A stretch of DNA of 13,793 nucleotides from positions 1-13,793 of the forward strand of contig JADGON010000010.1 of NCBI GenBank assembly GCA_017882945.1, written 5' to 3'. Positions 1 through 6,784 of this stretch are shown here, one piece after another; position 1 is the first letter of the stretch; each line of letters starts with the position of its first letter. Under the pieces are notes generated by a model that did no database searches, was not told where the DNA came from, and worked only from the letters and a program-made list of their open reading frames with translations. The stretch is from Acidimicrobiia bacterium (GTDB lineage Bacteria > Actinomycetota > Acidimicrobiia > IMCC26256 > JAENVU01). The position numbers and the translations under genes were made by a program.

Positions 1-566
1 CCGAACAAGACGGCGACCGCCGAAACGAAGACCAAAGGGCCACCGATCAGGCCGAACCAAGCCATCCATCGTGGCACGAGCGCCGACGTGTACATCAAGT
101 ACCCGAGCAAGATCCCGGTCCCGAAGCCCGCACAGAAGGCAGGCCCAAGGAGGAACGTCCAGTCATGGAACGCGACCAGAGACCGGCCGACGATGACAAG
201 TGAGCCATGGTCTGCGCCGCCTGCTCCTGCGAGGTCCTGCCGCAAGGTCACGACCGAAAGCAAGCTGATGAGGCCGACGACGATGACCGTCGATTCAAGG
301 ACGCGGCTGGCGACATAGCCCAGCGCGACACTTTCCCTTTGCCGCTTGAGGATGGGGAACAGCACGACGGCGGTGCCGATGTTTGCGATGGCGAGGAGGA
401 CTTCGAGGAACGCGCCGAAGAACACGCGCGTGTCGGCGCCCGTGCCGACGATGTAGCGAGTGTTGTTGAGCACCGGGTCGTAGAGAAGTAGCGCTGGAAT
501 AGAGGTTGCGAAAGTGATCAGGAAGAACACGCCCGCAACGAGCGCCGTCTTTCTCGTTGGACTCAC
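1..566 (-). CDS. DUF4386 family membrane protein (partial, C-terminus off the left edge)
   Basis: The minus strand reads open from a GTG at 566 to the window edge (188 residues), beginning MSPTRKTALVAGVFFLITFA. The pattern is that of DUF4386 proteins: a first membrane helix, a short extracellular loop containing LLLYDPVLNNTRYIVG, then NIGTAVVLFPILKRQ, then FHDWTFLLGPAFCAGFGTGILLGYLMY near residues 137-163, with further hydrophobic helices up to the edge. No enzymatic role is known for this family; it is an integral membrane protein of unknown function. The start is chosen because GAGAGG lies about 9 nt upstream of the GTG, and a TACACT -10-like hexamer lies further upstream at 594-599. The gene has no neighbour in the same operon within the window. 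Family assignment rests on remembered sequence pattern and is fairly secure; function is unknown. Confidence 0.85.
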   Translation of the reverse strand, partial: MSPTRKTALVAGVFFLITFATSIPALLLYDPVLNNTRYIVGTGADTRVFFGAFLEVLLAIANIGTAVVLFPILKRQRESVALGYVASRVLESTVIVVGLISLLSVVTLRQDLAGAGGADHGSLVIVGRSLVAFHDWTFLLGPAFCAGFGTGILLGYLMYTSALVPRWMAWFGLIGGPLVFVSAVAVLF

Positions 567-593
567 AGGGATGCCTCTCGTCGGGAAGGGCGG

Positions 594-599
594 AGTGTA
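594..599 (-). promoter_or_regulatory. Candidate -10 box of the DUF4386 gene
   Basis: TACACT on the minus strand, 27 nt before the GTG at 566, leaving room for a short leader that contains the GAGAGG ribosome binding site. It fits the TA(C/G)NCT form seen before other genes here. No convincing -35 was found. Confidence 0.35.
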
Positions 600-871
600 G
601 GGGGGGTGTCGCGCACTCGCGCGCTGAACGGTCGCTCGGGTGTCATTGCCGCGCCCCTGGGTGGGGTACGGCTTGCTGCCCCCTCGGTGCGACTTGATCC
701 GTTGGGGGGTTGCACGTTGCCCTTGACGCTGGTCATCACCTGGTGTGCTGTGCGAACACCGGCCTGAGCCAGCGGCGCCTGACCTTTCGGTGCGAGTGAG
801 GGCCGCCATAGCGACCCCGCGCCCCACCGGAACGAAGCGCCGAACGGCGTCATGGGTGAACCGTGGCCTGA
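600..871. other. Stretch without a recognisable gene
   Basis: Together with 567-599 this makes about 305 bases without a gene. Reading frames are open on both strands, as expected at this GC content, but none gives a protein I recognise, none has a good ribosome binding site, and the translations are rich in Arg, Pro and Ser as is typical of shadow frames. A TTGACG occurs at 723-728 on the plus strand, but the hexamer 17 nt further on (TGCTGT) is a poor -10. The stretch may include degraded upstream parts of the SnoaL-like relic that follows. Confidence 0.5.
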
Positions 872-1138
872 GCGACCGGGCCGTACCCACTGTTCGCCAC
901 TGGGTGCTGTCCCGAGCAGGAGATCGGGTCGAACGTCGACGTCACCGAGTTCACACCGCTCTCGTTCACGTCCAACGAGACCGACGTGATCGTCGCCGTC
1001 CGGTGGGCCTACACGGTGAAGGCGACGGGCAAGCGCGCGGCGATGCAGATGCAGCACTGGTGGCGCTTCGCCGACGGGAAGATCGTGGTCTTCCGCGGCT
1101 CGGAGGACACCGGGCAGTCGGCGGCCGCGTTCTCGTAG
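872..1138 (+). pseudogene. Relic of a SnoaL/NTF2-like (ketosteroid-isomerase-fold) protein
   Basis: The frame from about 914 to the TAG at 1136-1138 reads EQEIGSNVDVTEFTPLSF, then a strand pair with VIVAVRWAYTVKATGKRAAM, then QHWWRFADGKIVVFRGSEDT and the end AAAFS. This is the C-terminal half of the SnoaL-like/NTF2 family: the HWWRF.DGKI..FRG.EDT segment is the usual end of the curved sheet. The N-terminal half is missing. The same frame meets a TGA at 869-871, there is no usable start codon after it, and residues just before IGSNVDV (GPYPLFATGCCPEQE) look like a family segment with an internal deletion. A nearby ATG at 852 is in another frame. I read this as a decayed gene that lost its start and first half. 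A sequencing or assembly frameshift is the alternative. Confidence 0.65.
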
Positions 1139-1214
1139 CCGTTCGGTCGCGCGCCTACGCCGGCTGCGACTCCGGCACCATCAGGTTGCCTGCCGACCCG
1201 GCGGGGCCGTTGGC

Positions 1215-1745
1215 CTAGAAGCTCCAGCGCGTCGCCCCACCGGGTTCGACGGTGAGGAGTGCCGTCGCCGCCCGCGGTGTGAGGCGGTACACGAACCAGG
1301 GCGGTGGTCCGGCCGAGGGCGCGCTGTACTCCGCGGTGAGCGCCACCCCCGATTCGTCGACTCGCGCCGGCCAGCCCTGCGCGGCCCAATGCTCCGCCAT
1401 GGCGGCGACCGTTGAAGGATCGGTGACCACGCGCGCCTCGCCTTCCACCACGAGGTCGAACTCCTGGGCCGCGACGCTCAACGTGCAGCGCGGGTCGCGG
1501 GCGATGTTGCGGGCCTTGCGCGTCCCCGTGCCGGTCTCGAACCAGAAGGTTCCGTCGACCCAGAGGGCGCCGATGCCGGTGACGTGCGGGCTTCCGTCCC
1601 GGTTGATCGTCGCCAACCAGCAGGTGTGACGATTCGGGCCGCCGGACCCGGGGCTCTGGCTCAGTCCCTGGTCGAGACGGGCTTCGATGCGTCCCCAATC
1701 CAGCAGGGGCGTCCGGTACAGGTCGGCGAGGTTGGTTGCTTCCAT
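1215..1745 (-). CDS. Pyridoxamine 5'-phosphate oxidase-like (split-barrel) flavin/F420-binding protein
   Basis: The protein has 176 residues. It is a split beta-barrel protein of the PNPOx-like family that is common in actinobacteria. It has RHTCWLATINRDGSPHVTGIGALWVDGTFWFETG at about residues 39-72 (the first barrel strands), TRKARNIARDPRCTLSV at 75-91 (phosphate-binding Arg/Lys segment), a helix around 111-124, and the characteristic end GPPPWFVYRLTPRAATAL.TVEPGGATRWSF. Members bind FMN or F420 and act as small reductases or oxidases; the substrate cannot be told. The ATG at 1745 is preferred over ATGs at 1790 and 1778 because GGGAG lies about 12 nt before it and family homology starts here. 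It lies 106 bp downstream of the lipoprotein gene on the same strand, so read-through from that promoter is possible. True PdxH activity is unlikely. Confidence 0.85.
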   Translation of the reverse strand: MEATNLADLYRTPLLDWGRIEARLDQGLSQSPGSGGPNRHTCWLATINRDGSPHVTGIGALWVDGTFWFETGTGTRKARNIARDPRCTLSVAAQEFDLVVEGEARVVTDPSTVAAMAEHWAAQGWPARVDESGVALTAEYSAPSAGPPPWFVYRLTPRAATALLTVEPGGATRWSF

Positions 1746-1778
1746 GATCGTTTGACTCCCGGCCCGGGCAGAAGTCAT

Positions 1779-1794
1779 CGGAGCAAGCACTCCG
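1779..1794. repeat. Short inverted repeat upstream of the PNPOx-like gene
   Basis: CGGAG-CAAGCA-CTCCG: 5-bp arms around a 6-nt loop, 34 bp before the ATG at 1745. It could be a weak hairpin between the lipoprotein gene and this gene, or part of an operator. There is no T-tract. Confidence 0.25.
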
Positions 1795-1851
1795 GCCGCG
1801 TGTGTTCATCCGCGGGTGAGCCGGGACTTGCGGCGTCAGCGGCCGAGTTCT

Positions 1852-3150
1852 CTACCTCGTGATCAGAGCGGGGGCGGCAGTCGCGGGCCCAGGGCAGGCC
1901 GCGAGCTGGGCGGGATCGATCACCGCGGTTGGCAGCTTCGGAGGCGACGCGAAGTGCGGGGTCGAGAAGTCGAACATGTCGAGCATGGGATCGGCGTTCG
2001 CATCGCGGTTGGTCAACGAGGGGAGCCCGAAACGGAGCTCGATGAACCGCAGGATGGAGGTGTGATCGTCCACCACGTGCGAGACGTAGTGGGGCTTCGC
2101 GAAGGGCGAAACGACGGCCACAGGCACCCGGAATCCGTAGCGGTCGAACGCGCCAGGAGTGTCGCCGGGCTGCAGGTTCGGAGGAATGTTGTCGGGGACC
2201 GGCGCGGGCGGGGGAGCGACGTGGTCGTAGAAGCCGCCGTGCTCGTCGTAGGTGAGGAAGAGCGCCGACGTGCCCCAGTTCGGGCTCGCCATGAGGCCGT
2301 TGATCACGTCGGACACGAACTTCTGGCCGACCTGCACGTTCGACGGCGGGTGCTCGTCACTCTCGACCCTCGGGGTGTCCAAGAACTTCGGGTCCACGAA
2401 CGACACGTTCGGCAGCGTTCCGGCTGCCGCGTCCGAGTAGTACTGACTCATCGGGAACACGTGCTGAGACGCTCGATCGGCCACGTACTGGAACAACAGC
2501 GATCCAAACGACAGCGGATACTGATCGGAGTAGATCTTCCAGCTCGCGAAGTGCTGGTCGAGCAGCTCGAACACCGACTTCTGCGGGCTGACGAACGAGT
2601 CGTTGCGGATGACGCCGAACGACGTTCCTGCGTACATGTACAGGCGGTTCGGGAACGTCTGGGAGAGCACCGGCTGGAAGTAGTGGTCGTTGGTCGCGAA
2701 CGTGTTGTAGAGCCCGTAGTAGAAGGGCAGATCGCTCTGGTTGTAGTACCCCATGGTGCGGGCGCCGCTCGGGTCGGCAGGATCGGCGTTGGCGGAGTTG
2801 ATGTCGTTGGCCGCAGTGAATCCATCCATGGCGCCGTTGTCCCACTCCTGGTGGGTGCCGTTCCACGAGTGGTTGAGGTCACTGGTTTCGCAGTAGGTCG
2901 TCTTGTGGAACGGCACGATCCGCGGGCCCGTCGGGTTCAGCGGATCCGGGTTCCCCGTGGTCGGCTCCGCCGGGTAGGCGGGCTGGAGGGCGTTGAGCTG
3001 GCCCAGGTAGGTGTCGGCCGACCGGTTCTCCTGCATGAGCACCACGATGTGGTCCACCGGCAGGTTGTGAGGGTTCTGCGGGAGGCAGGCGGTCAAGAAC
3101 GTCGCCAACAGGGCCACCGAGAGCAGCCCTCCTCGTACTCGCCTCCCCAC
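1852..3150 (-). CDS. Secreted lipoprotein of the phosphoesterase / phospholipase C (AcpA-like) family
   Basis: The protein has 432 residues from the chosen GTG. The N-terminus MGRRVRGGLLSVALLATFLTAC is a lipoprotein signal peptide with lipobox L-T-A-C (Cys22 lipidated), so it should sit on the outer face of the cell membrane. Phosphoesterase (PF04185) marks follow: DHIVVLMQENRSADTYLG (about 33-50, metal/catalytic motif 1), a WD.GAMDGF segment (about 103-111), MGYYNQSDLPFYYGL and QTFPNRLYMYAGT (about 133-176), WKIYSDQYP (about 204-212), ESDEHPP (263-269) and TYDEHGGFYDHVAPP (300-314), then FDRYGFRVPVAVVSPFAKP. Family members cleave phospholipids or other phosphomonoesters and diesters; the substrate is not predictable. 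The frame is open up to a TTG at 3204, but that codon lies inside a strong promoter (3183-3211), so the start must be GTG 3168 or GTG 3150; 3150 has a G-rich ribosome binding site and a signal peptide of normal length. Confidence 0.9.
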   Translation of the reverse strand: MGRRVRGGLLSVALLATFLTACLPQNPHNLPVDHIVVLMQENRSADTYLGQLNALQPAYPAEPTTGNPDPLNPTGPRIVPFHKTTYCETSDLNHSWNGTHQEWDNGAMDGFTAANDINSANADPADPSGARTMGYYNQSDLPFYYGLYNTFATNDHYFQPVLSQTFPNRLYMYAGTSFGVIRNDSFVSPQKSVFELLDQHFASWKIYSDQYPLSFGSLLFQYVADRASQHVFPMSQYYSDAAAGTLPNVSFVDPKFLDTPRVESDEHPPSNVQVGQKFVSDVINGLMASPNWGTSALFLTYDEHGGFYDHVAPPPAPVPDNIPPNLQPGDTPGAFDRYGFRVPVAVVSPFAKPHYVSHVVDDHTSILRFIELRFGLPSLTNRDANADPMLDMFDFSTPHFASPPKLPTAVIDPAQLAACPGPATAAPALITR

Positions 3151-3182
3151 AGCTGGCCCCCCGATCACCCGGCTCGCTGTGG

Positions 3183-3211
3183 AAGTTAACCAGCCGTTCA
3201 GCAACCGTCAA
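3183..3211 (-). promoter_or_regulatory. Sigma-70-type promoter of the phosphoesterase lipoprotein gene
   Basis: On the minus strand TTGACG (3206-3211), a 17-nt spacer and TAACTT (3183-3188): five of six matches to the -35 consensus with ideal spacing. Transcription would start near 3176, which rules out the TTG at 3204 as the start codon and gives a leader of about 25 nt to the GTG at 3150. Confidence 0.6.
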
Positions 3212-3244
3212 CGTCATTCGACGTGACGGTGGTGGCCCGACGCG

Positions 3245-3277
3245 ACGCGGCGGCCGGATCGTTCCCGGCCGCCGCGT
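3245..3277 (-). terminator. Strong GC-rich hairpin between lipoprotein promoter and RTX gene end
   Basis: A perfect 13-bp stem, ACGCGGCGGCCGG / CCGGCCGCCGCGT, around the 7-nt loop ATCGTTC. It begins 25 nt beyond the stop of the RTX gene (3303) in the direction of that gene's transcription and ends before the next promoter. There is no following T-tract on either strand, so it would be a U-less terminator of the kind proposed in actinobacteria, or an mRNA 3'-end stabiliser. Confidence 0.6.
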
Positions 3278-3302
3278 TCGTGCTTGTTCGGTCGCGTGTG
3301 GG

Positions 3303-4271
3303 TCAGTGGCTCATGCCGGGTGCTTCCGCGCTGACCTCGACCGCGGCGAGGCCGCTCCCGGTGTCCGTGGCCTGGACCTCGACGCGGTCACCGGCCTGCG
3401 GGGTGCCGCCGCCGTCGCGCTCGACCGATGCACCGGCCAGCGAGAAGGTGACGGGGTTCGGGTCCGCCGGGCTCTGCGCGTCGAGCCATGCCTGCGCCCC
3501 GTCGTTGACCTCGCTCCACTGCACCGAGACCGTGTTGGCGTCGATGCTGGCGATCGTGCCTTCGTAGCTCAACAGGTCGTGGCCATCGTTCTCGCCTTGG
3601 CAGTCCGTGGCTTCGTGGTCCGACGAGTCGCTGGCGACCTGGTCTGCGCCGGTCCCGCAATCGATGGCATCGGTGCCGCTGCCGCCGTCGATCACGTCGT
3701 CGCCGGCGCCGGCGCTGATCACGTCGTTGCCGGGCCCTCCGAGCACGACATCGTGACCCGGTCCGCCCTTGAGCTTGTCGTTGCCGTTCCCGCCGCTCAT
3801 GGTCGTGGGCCCGACGCCGGCGATCAGGCGATCGTTGCCGTCGTCGCCTTCGAGCGTGTCGTGGCCCGTGCCACCGGTCAGCTTGTCGTTGCCGGACCCG
3901 CCGATCAGGGTCTCGGTCCCGGAGCCGGCCGCGAGCTTGTCGTTGCCGCTGTCGCCGATCAGGGTGTCATGGCCCGAGGAGCCGGCGAGCTTGTCGTTGC
4001 CCGTCCCGCCGATCAGCGTCTCGGTGCCGCCCCCGCTGATCAGGGTGTCGTTGCCGCCGAGCCCGCAGACCACATCGCCCGGATGCCCGTGGAGCACGTC
4101 ATGCTTCGGTGTGCCGACGACCGTGCAGACGTGGCCGTCCTGGGTCACCGGTGCACTCGCACCGAGCGAGGCGCCGGCGTGGACCGCCGAGCCACCCAGG
4201 CCGAGCGCGACCACACCCGTCGCGACCACTCCGAGCCGGGCGTAGAGGGCTCCTCTTCGCATTGCTGGCAT
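3303..4271 (-). CDS. Secreted RTX / hemolysin-type calcium-binding repeat protein
   Basis: The protein has 322 residues. MPAMRRGALYARLGVVATGVVALGLGGSAVHA is a Sec signal peptide with probable cleavage after Ala32 (V-H-A). A single Cys pair region (Cys49, Cys69) precedes RTX nonapeptides of the type GGxGNDxLxG from about 70 to 212, which bind Ca2+ and fold into a parallel beta-roll outside the cell. Three successive 36-residue blocks (82-117, 118-153, 154-189) repeat as units of four nonapeptides; the first nonapeptide of each block has GTET or GPTT in place of G(N/H)D. The last 85 residues (EGTIASIDANTVSVQW, then GDRVEVQATDTG) look like a small DUF5666-type beta-barrel. The start is the ATG at 4271 because AGAGGAG lies 7 nt upstream; the frame is open further but upstream residues are Arg-rich shadow. 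No enzyme domain is visible. A structural or adhesive surface role is inference. Confidence 0.85.
   Translation of the reverse strand: MPAMRRGALYARLGVVATGVVALGLGGSAVHAGASLGASAPVTQDGHVCTVVGTPKHDVLHGHPGDVVCGLGGNDTLISGGGTETLIGGTGNDKLAGSSGHDTLIGDSGNDKLAAGSGTETLIGGSGNDKLTGGTGHDTLEGDDGNDRLIAGVGPTTMSGGNGNDKLKGGPGHDVVLGGPGNDVISAGAGDDVIDGGSGTDAIDCGTGADQVASDSSDHEATDCQGENDGHDLLSYEGTIASIDANTVSVQWSEVNDGAQAWLDAQSPADPNPVTFSLAGASVERDGGGTPQAGDRVEVQATDTGSGLAAVEVSAEAPGMSH
3705..4028 (-). repeat. Three tandem 108-bp repeats inside the RTX gene
   Basis: Each 108-bp unit codes for 36 residues made of four RTX nonapeptides. The first two units are close copies (GTETLIGG.GNDKL..G.GHDTL.G..GNDxL); the third is diverged (GPTTMSGG.GNDKL). 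This suggests growth by duplication of a four-repeat block. Confidence 0.7.
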
Positions 4272-4312
4272 CCGTTCACTCCTCTGATTGGTCCCGGTCC
4301 GACCCTGCGGCG

Positions 4313-4340
4313 ACCATATGGTGCGATCGGGTCGAAGTCG
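4313..4340 (-). promoter_or_regulatory. Possible promoter of the RTX gene
   Basis: On the minus strand TCGACT (4335-4340), a 16-nt spacer and TATGGT (4313-4318), placing the transcript start about 35 nt before the ATG at 4271, with the AGAGGAG site in the leader. The -10 lies in the palindrome ACCATATGGT (4313-4322), which could also be a protein-binding site. The match is only fair. Confidence 0.3.
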
Positions 4341-4414
4341 ATCAAAGAAATGGGAAAGATTCCCCGGGCGGACTGCCAGCGGGCGACGCCGCCGGGGGGC
4401 TCGCGACGCGCCCG

Positions 4415-4999
4415 TCAGGACGCGTTCGCCCCCTGGGCGCGGGAGAGGTCGCGCAGCAGCGCGATCTCGGCGCCATGGTGCAGCAGCTCTTGATTGACCC
4501 ACCAGACGACGTCGATGAACGGCTCGTCCGAGTCGCCACCATGGGGGAACGTGCTGCGGCCTACCGCGTCGAGCGCGTCGTCGTCGGCACTGACCAGGGC
4601 GGCGCGCCACGCCCCCGCGCCGGCATCGAATGCCGCGACCGCCCCGGCGGCGTCACCGCGGTGGCGATAGTCATCCCAGGTCAGGGCGTGGCTGCCGATC
4701 GTGTGGTCGGCCCGCAGGGTCAGCCCCTCGCTGAGGTGGCCGAGTCGCCAGGCAATGGTGGTGAACGGAGGTGGCGACGGGTGCGCCGGGCGGGCGGAGT
4801 CGCGCCCCCATGCACCCGCGCCGATGAGCAGGGTCGCACCCGGCCCGGGTCCTGCGGCGTGCAGACGGATCGACCAGCAGCGCGGCACCGGCTCCCAGAG
4901 GTACTCGTCGTCGGTCATCCCGACCATCCGGTCGAAGAGCTGCTCGCGCGCGAAGTCGAATTGCGCGAGCAGTGGGACGAGGCGCGGCGGTGTTGCCAT
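4415..4999 (-). CDS. DinB-like four-helix-bundle protein
   Basis: The protein has 194 residues of the DinB/YfiT-like superfamily: N-terminal LVPLLAQFDFAREQLFDRMVGMTDDEYLWEP (helix 1 and the usual D-E-Y-L-W-x-P turn), CWSIR near 41-45, TIAWRLGHLSEGLTLRADHTIG at 81-102 with the metal-ligand-type His88, and VVWWVNQELLHHGAEIALLRDLSRAQ at 164-189 with His174/His175. The superfamily contains thiol (mycothiol or bacillithiol) transferases and metal-dependent hydrolases; in actinobacteria a thiol-related detoxification role is often supposed, but nothing here fixes the substrate. The start ATG at 4999 has AAGGA about 10 nt upstream (AAGGAT could also be read as a -10 box of a leaderless transcript). 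It is divergent from the DUF2510 gene with 88 bp between. Confidence 0.85.
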   Translation of the reverse strand: MATPPRLVPLLAQFDFAREQLFDRMVGMTDDEYLWEPVPRCWSIRLHAAGPGPGATLLIGAGAWGRDSARPAHPSPPPFTTIAWRLGHLSEGLTLRADHTIGSHALTWDDYRHRGDAAGAVAAFDAGAGAWRAALVSADDDALDAVGRSTFPHGGDSDEPFIDVVWWVNQELLHHGAEIALLRDLSRAQGANAS

Positions 5000-5074
5000 C
5001 AGTCGCGATCCTTGCAGCCCGCGGACTGGTCGCGGCTCCCGGGCCCCGCCCACCCGGCACGTATCCGTCGCCGG

Positions 5075-5080
5075 TAGTCT
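5075..5080 (+). promoter_or_regulatory. -10 box of a leaderless DUF2510 transcript
   Basis: TAGTCT, exactly 7 nt before the GTG at 5088, preceded by CCGG. There is no ribosome binding site in front of the GTG or the ATG at 5094. The spacing puts the transcript start at or next to the GTG. Confidence 0.5.
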
Positions 5081-5087
5081 TCCCGCC

Positions 5088-5477
5088 GTGTTCATGCGTG
5101 GGGGTCTCGGCGTGTCGTTCCTGCTGCTCTTCGGGCTGGCCCCGCTCGTCCTCGGCGTCATCGCGCTGGTCGACGCGACCCGGCGCTCCGACGCGGAGTG
5201 GGCCCGGGCGAGTCAGAACAAGATCCTCTGGGTCGTGCTCATCGCGGTGGGGTTCGTCGCGTGCATCTTCGGTGTCGTGATCGATCTCGTGTACCTCCTC
5301 AGCATCCGGCCCCAGCTCGACCGCGTCGGGGGCCCGGCGGAGACGGGCGCCGGTGCACCGCAGGCCGGTTGGTACCCGGACCCGAACGCGCGCCATGAGC
5401 TGCGCTACTTCGACGGCACCCGGTGGAGCGACCACGTCTCGGACGCCGGAGTCCCGGCATCGGACCCGCCGCGCTGA
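5088..5477 (+). CDS. Small membrane protein with C-terminal DUF2510 domain
   Basis: The protein has 129 residues. Two membrane helices (about 8-28 and 46-72) are joined by a short loop LVDATRRSDAEWARASQNK, resembling the phospholipase-D-nuclease N-terminal (PLDc_N) membrane pair that is common in actinobacterial small proteins. After a linker, residues 92-118 read AGWYPDPNARHELRYFDGTRWSDHV, a clear DUF2510 motif (GWYPDP...RYWDG..WT.H). DUF2510 is an actinobacterial domain of unknown function, usually cytoplasmic or linked to membrane segments. GTG 5088 is preferred to ATG 5094 because of the promoter hexamer 7 nt before it. It converges on the MFS gene with a 39-bp gap. Confidence 0.85.
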   Translation: MFMRGGLGVSFLLLFGLAPLVLGVIALVDATRRSDAEWARASQNKILWVVLIAVGFVACIFGVVIDLVYLLSIRPQLDRVGGPAETGAGAPQAGWYPDPNARHELRYFDGTRWSDHVSDAGVPASDPPR

Positions 5478-5512
5478 CGAGCGCAGCGCAGCTCGGCAGG
5501 GATCCGTGGATC
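5478..5512. terminator. Possible weak bidirectional terminator
   Basis: Two small inverted repeats lie in the gap between convergent genes: CGAGC...GCTCG (5478-5495) and GATCC-GT-GGATC (5501-5512). The stems are short (5 bp) and there is no T-tract, so this is a weak suggestion. Confidence 0.2.
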
Positions 5513-5516
5513 GAAC

Positions 5517-6755
5517 TCAAGGCATCGCAGCCTCGGCGCGCGCGGTCGCGATGGTCCGGTTGTTGACCCAGGGGATGATCACGAAGCCCAGCGCGATCTG
5601 CACCGCACCGCCGATGAGAAACGGCGCCCGCAGTCCGAACGTCCGGGCGAGGACACCACCGAGCAGCGCGCCGAGCGGCATCGTTCCCCAGCCGACGAGC
5701 CGGTACGCGCTGTTGACCCGGCCCAAGATGGCGTCGGGAATGATCGCCTGACGCAGTGAGACCGTCACCACGTTCCATGCCACCGCGAGCGCGCCGATGG
5801 CCGCGAGCGAGATACCGGTCACGATCGGGCTCGCCCAGATCCCGGGGACCAGCGTGGCGATGCCGAGCCCGAACACCGCAATGATCAGCACGGTGCCCGG
5901 ACCCACCCGCGAGCTCAGCCAGCGCGCGAGCAGGCTGCCGGCGAACGCCCCGACGCCACCCGCGGTCAGCAGCAATCCGTACCCCTGCTGGGAGAGGCCG
6001 AGCACCTCGAGCGCGTAGAGCACCAGCACCGCGAACACCCCGGCGTCGAACAGGTTCAGCAACGCGAGGACGATGGCCAGGTTGCGCAAGAGGTGGTGCC
6101 GGCGCAGCCAGCGCAGACCCTCCGCGATGTCGGCCCGGATCGTCGGGCGCGAGCCTTCGCCGTCGAACTCACGCACCGGGCGGAACGAACCGCGCAGGCC
6201 GAGGATCGCGAGTGCCGCGAGGCCGAACGAAGCCGCGTCGAGGAAGAACGGTGCCGCAGCCGCGGCTGCGAACACGAACGCGCCGAGTGGGGGACCGACG
6301 AACTGGTTGGTGACGACCTCGACGGCCTGCAAGCGGCCGTTCGCGACTTCGAGCGCCTCCACCGCGACGACGCTCGGCAGGATCGCCTGCGCGGCGTTGT
6401 CGAACAGGGTCTCCGAAGTCCCGAGCGCGAACGCAACCACCGCGATCAGCACGAGCGTCGCGGTGTCCGTGAGCACGAGCACCGCCAGCACGGCCATCGC
6501 GACCATGCGGAACGCATCGACGAGCGCCATCGTGCGCTTGCGGTCGAGCCGATCGGCGAGCGCGCCGCCGATCAACGCGAAGAAGAGCCACGGGAGCGTT
6601 CCCGCGAGCGACACCGCCGCGATGCTCGTGGGCGAACGGGTGAGCGACGCGGCGAGCAGGGGGAGCGCGGCGAGCGTCACACCGTCACCGAGGTTCGACA
6701 CGGTTGCCGCGGTCCAGAGCCGGACGTAGTTCGCGCCGAGCCGGATCTTCGCCAT
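5517..6755 (-). CDS. MFS transporter (MFS_3 / EntS-like exporter)
   Basis: The protein has 412 residues with about 12 hydrophobic helices. MFS features: an N-terminal helix with WTAATVSNLGDGVTLAALPLLA (14-35), typical of the MFS_3 group that includes enterobactin and macrolide exporters, and motif A GGALADRLDRKR at 63-74 between helices 2 and 3. A central cytoplasmic stretch FDGEGSRPTIRADIAEGLRWLRRHHLLRNLA joins the two six-helix halves, and the second half has SLRQAIIPDAILGRVNSAYRLVGWG, also characteristic of the group. It probably exports a small hydrophobic molecule or drug by proton antiport; the substrate is unknown. The ATG at 6755 has no ribosome binding site but a TAGGCT 8 nt upstream, so a leaderless mRNA is likely. 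It is divergent from the pdtaS-like gene with 42 bp between. Confidence 0.9.
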   Translation of the reverse strand: MAKIRLGANYVRLWTAATVSNLGDGVTLAALPLLAASLTRSPTSIAAVSLAGTLPWLFFALIGGALADRLDRKRTMALVDAFRMVAMAVLAVLVLTDTATLVLIAVVAFALGTSETLFDNAAQAILPSVVAVEALEVANGRLQAVEVVTNQFVGPPLGAFVFAAAAAAPFFLDAASFGLAALAILGLRGSFRPVREFDGEGSRPTIRADIAEGLRWLRRHHLLRNLAIVLALLNLFDAGVFAVLVLYALEVLGLSQQGYGLLLTAGGVGAFAGSLLARWLSSRVGPGTVLIIAVFGLGIATLVPGIWASPIVTGISLAAIGALAVAWNVVTVSLRQAIIPDAILGRVNSAYRLVGWGTMPLGALLGGVLARTFGLRAPFLIGGAVQIALGFVIIPWVNNRTIATARAEAAMP

Positions 6756-6763
6756 GAACGTCG

Positions 6764-6769
6764 AGCCTA
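6764..6769 (-). promoter_or_regulatory. -10 box of a leaderless MFS transcript
   Basis: TAGGCT on the minus strand, 8 nt before the ATG at 6755; no Shine-Dalgarno sequence is present. It lies 15 bp from the opposing -10 box of the kinase gene. Confidence 0.5.
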
Positions 6770-6784
6770 CGAGTGGCCTCCCGG

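Noticed and set aside
563..1057. Long minus-strand open frame (164 codons) across the gene-poor region
   Set aside because: Its translation is Arg/Pro-rich without a recognisable domain, has no ribosome binding site, and is antisense to the clearer SnoaL-like relic.
1158..1217. Stop codon read-through of the PNPOx-like gene giving 19 more residues to a second TAG
   Set aside because: Family members end at the same RW.F residues just before the first stop, and a 19-codon open run is expected by chance at this GC content.
1816..3189. 457-codon plus-strand frame opposite the phosphoesterase gene
   Set aside because: The translation is Val/Arg/Gly-rich shadow; the minus-strand phosphoesterase motifs are unambiguous.
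3769..4245. Plus-strand frame with Ser/Leu/Pro repeats (158 codons)
   Set aside because: Its periodicity is only the complement of the RTX repeats on the other strand.
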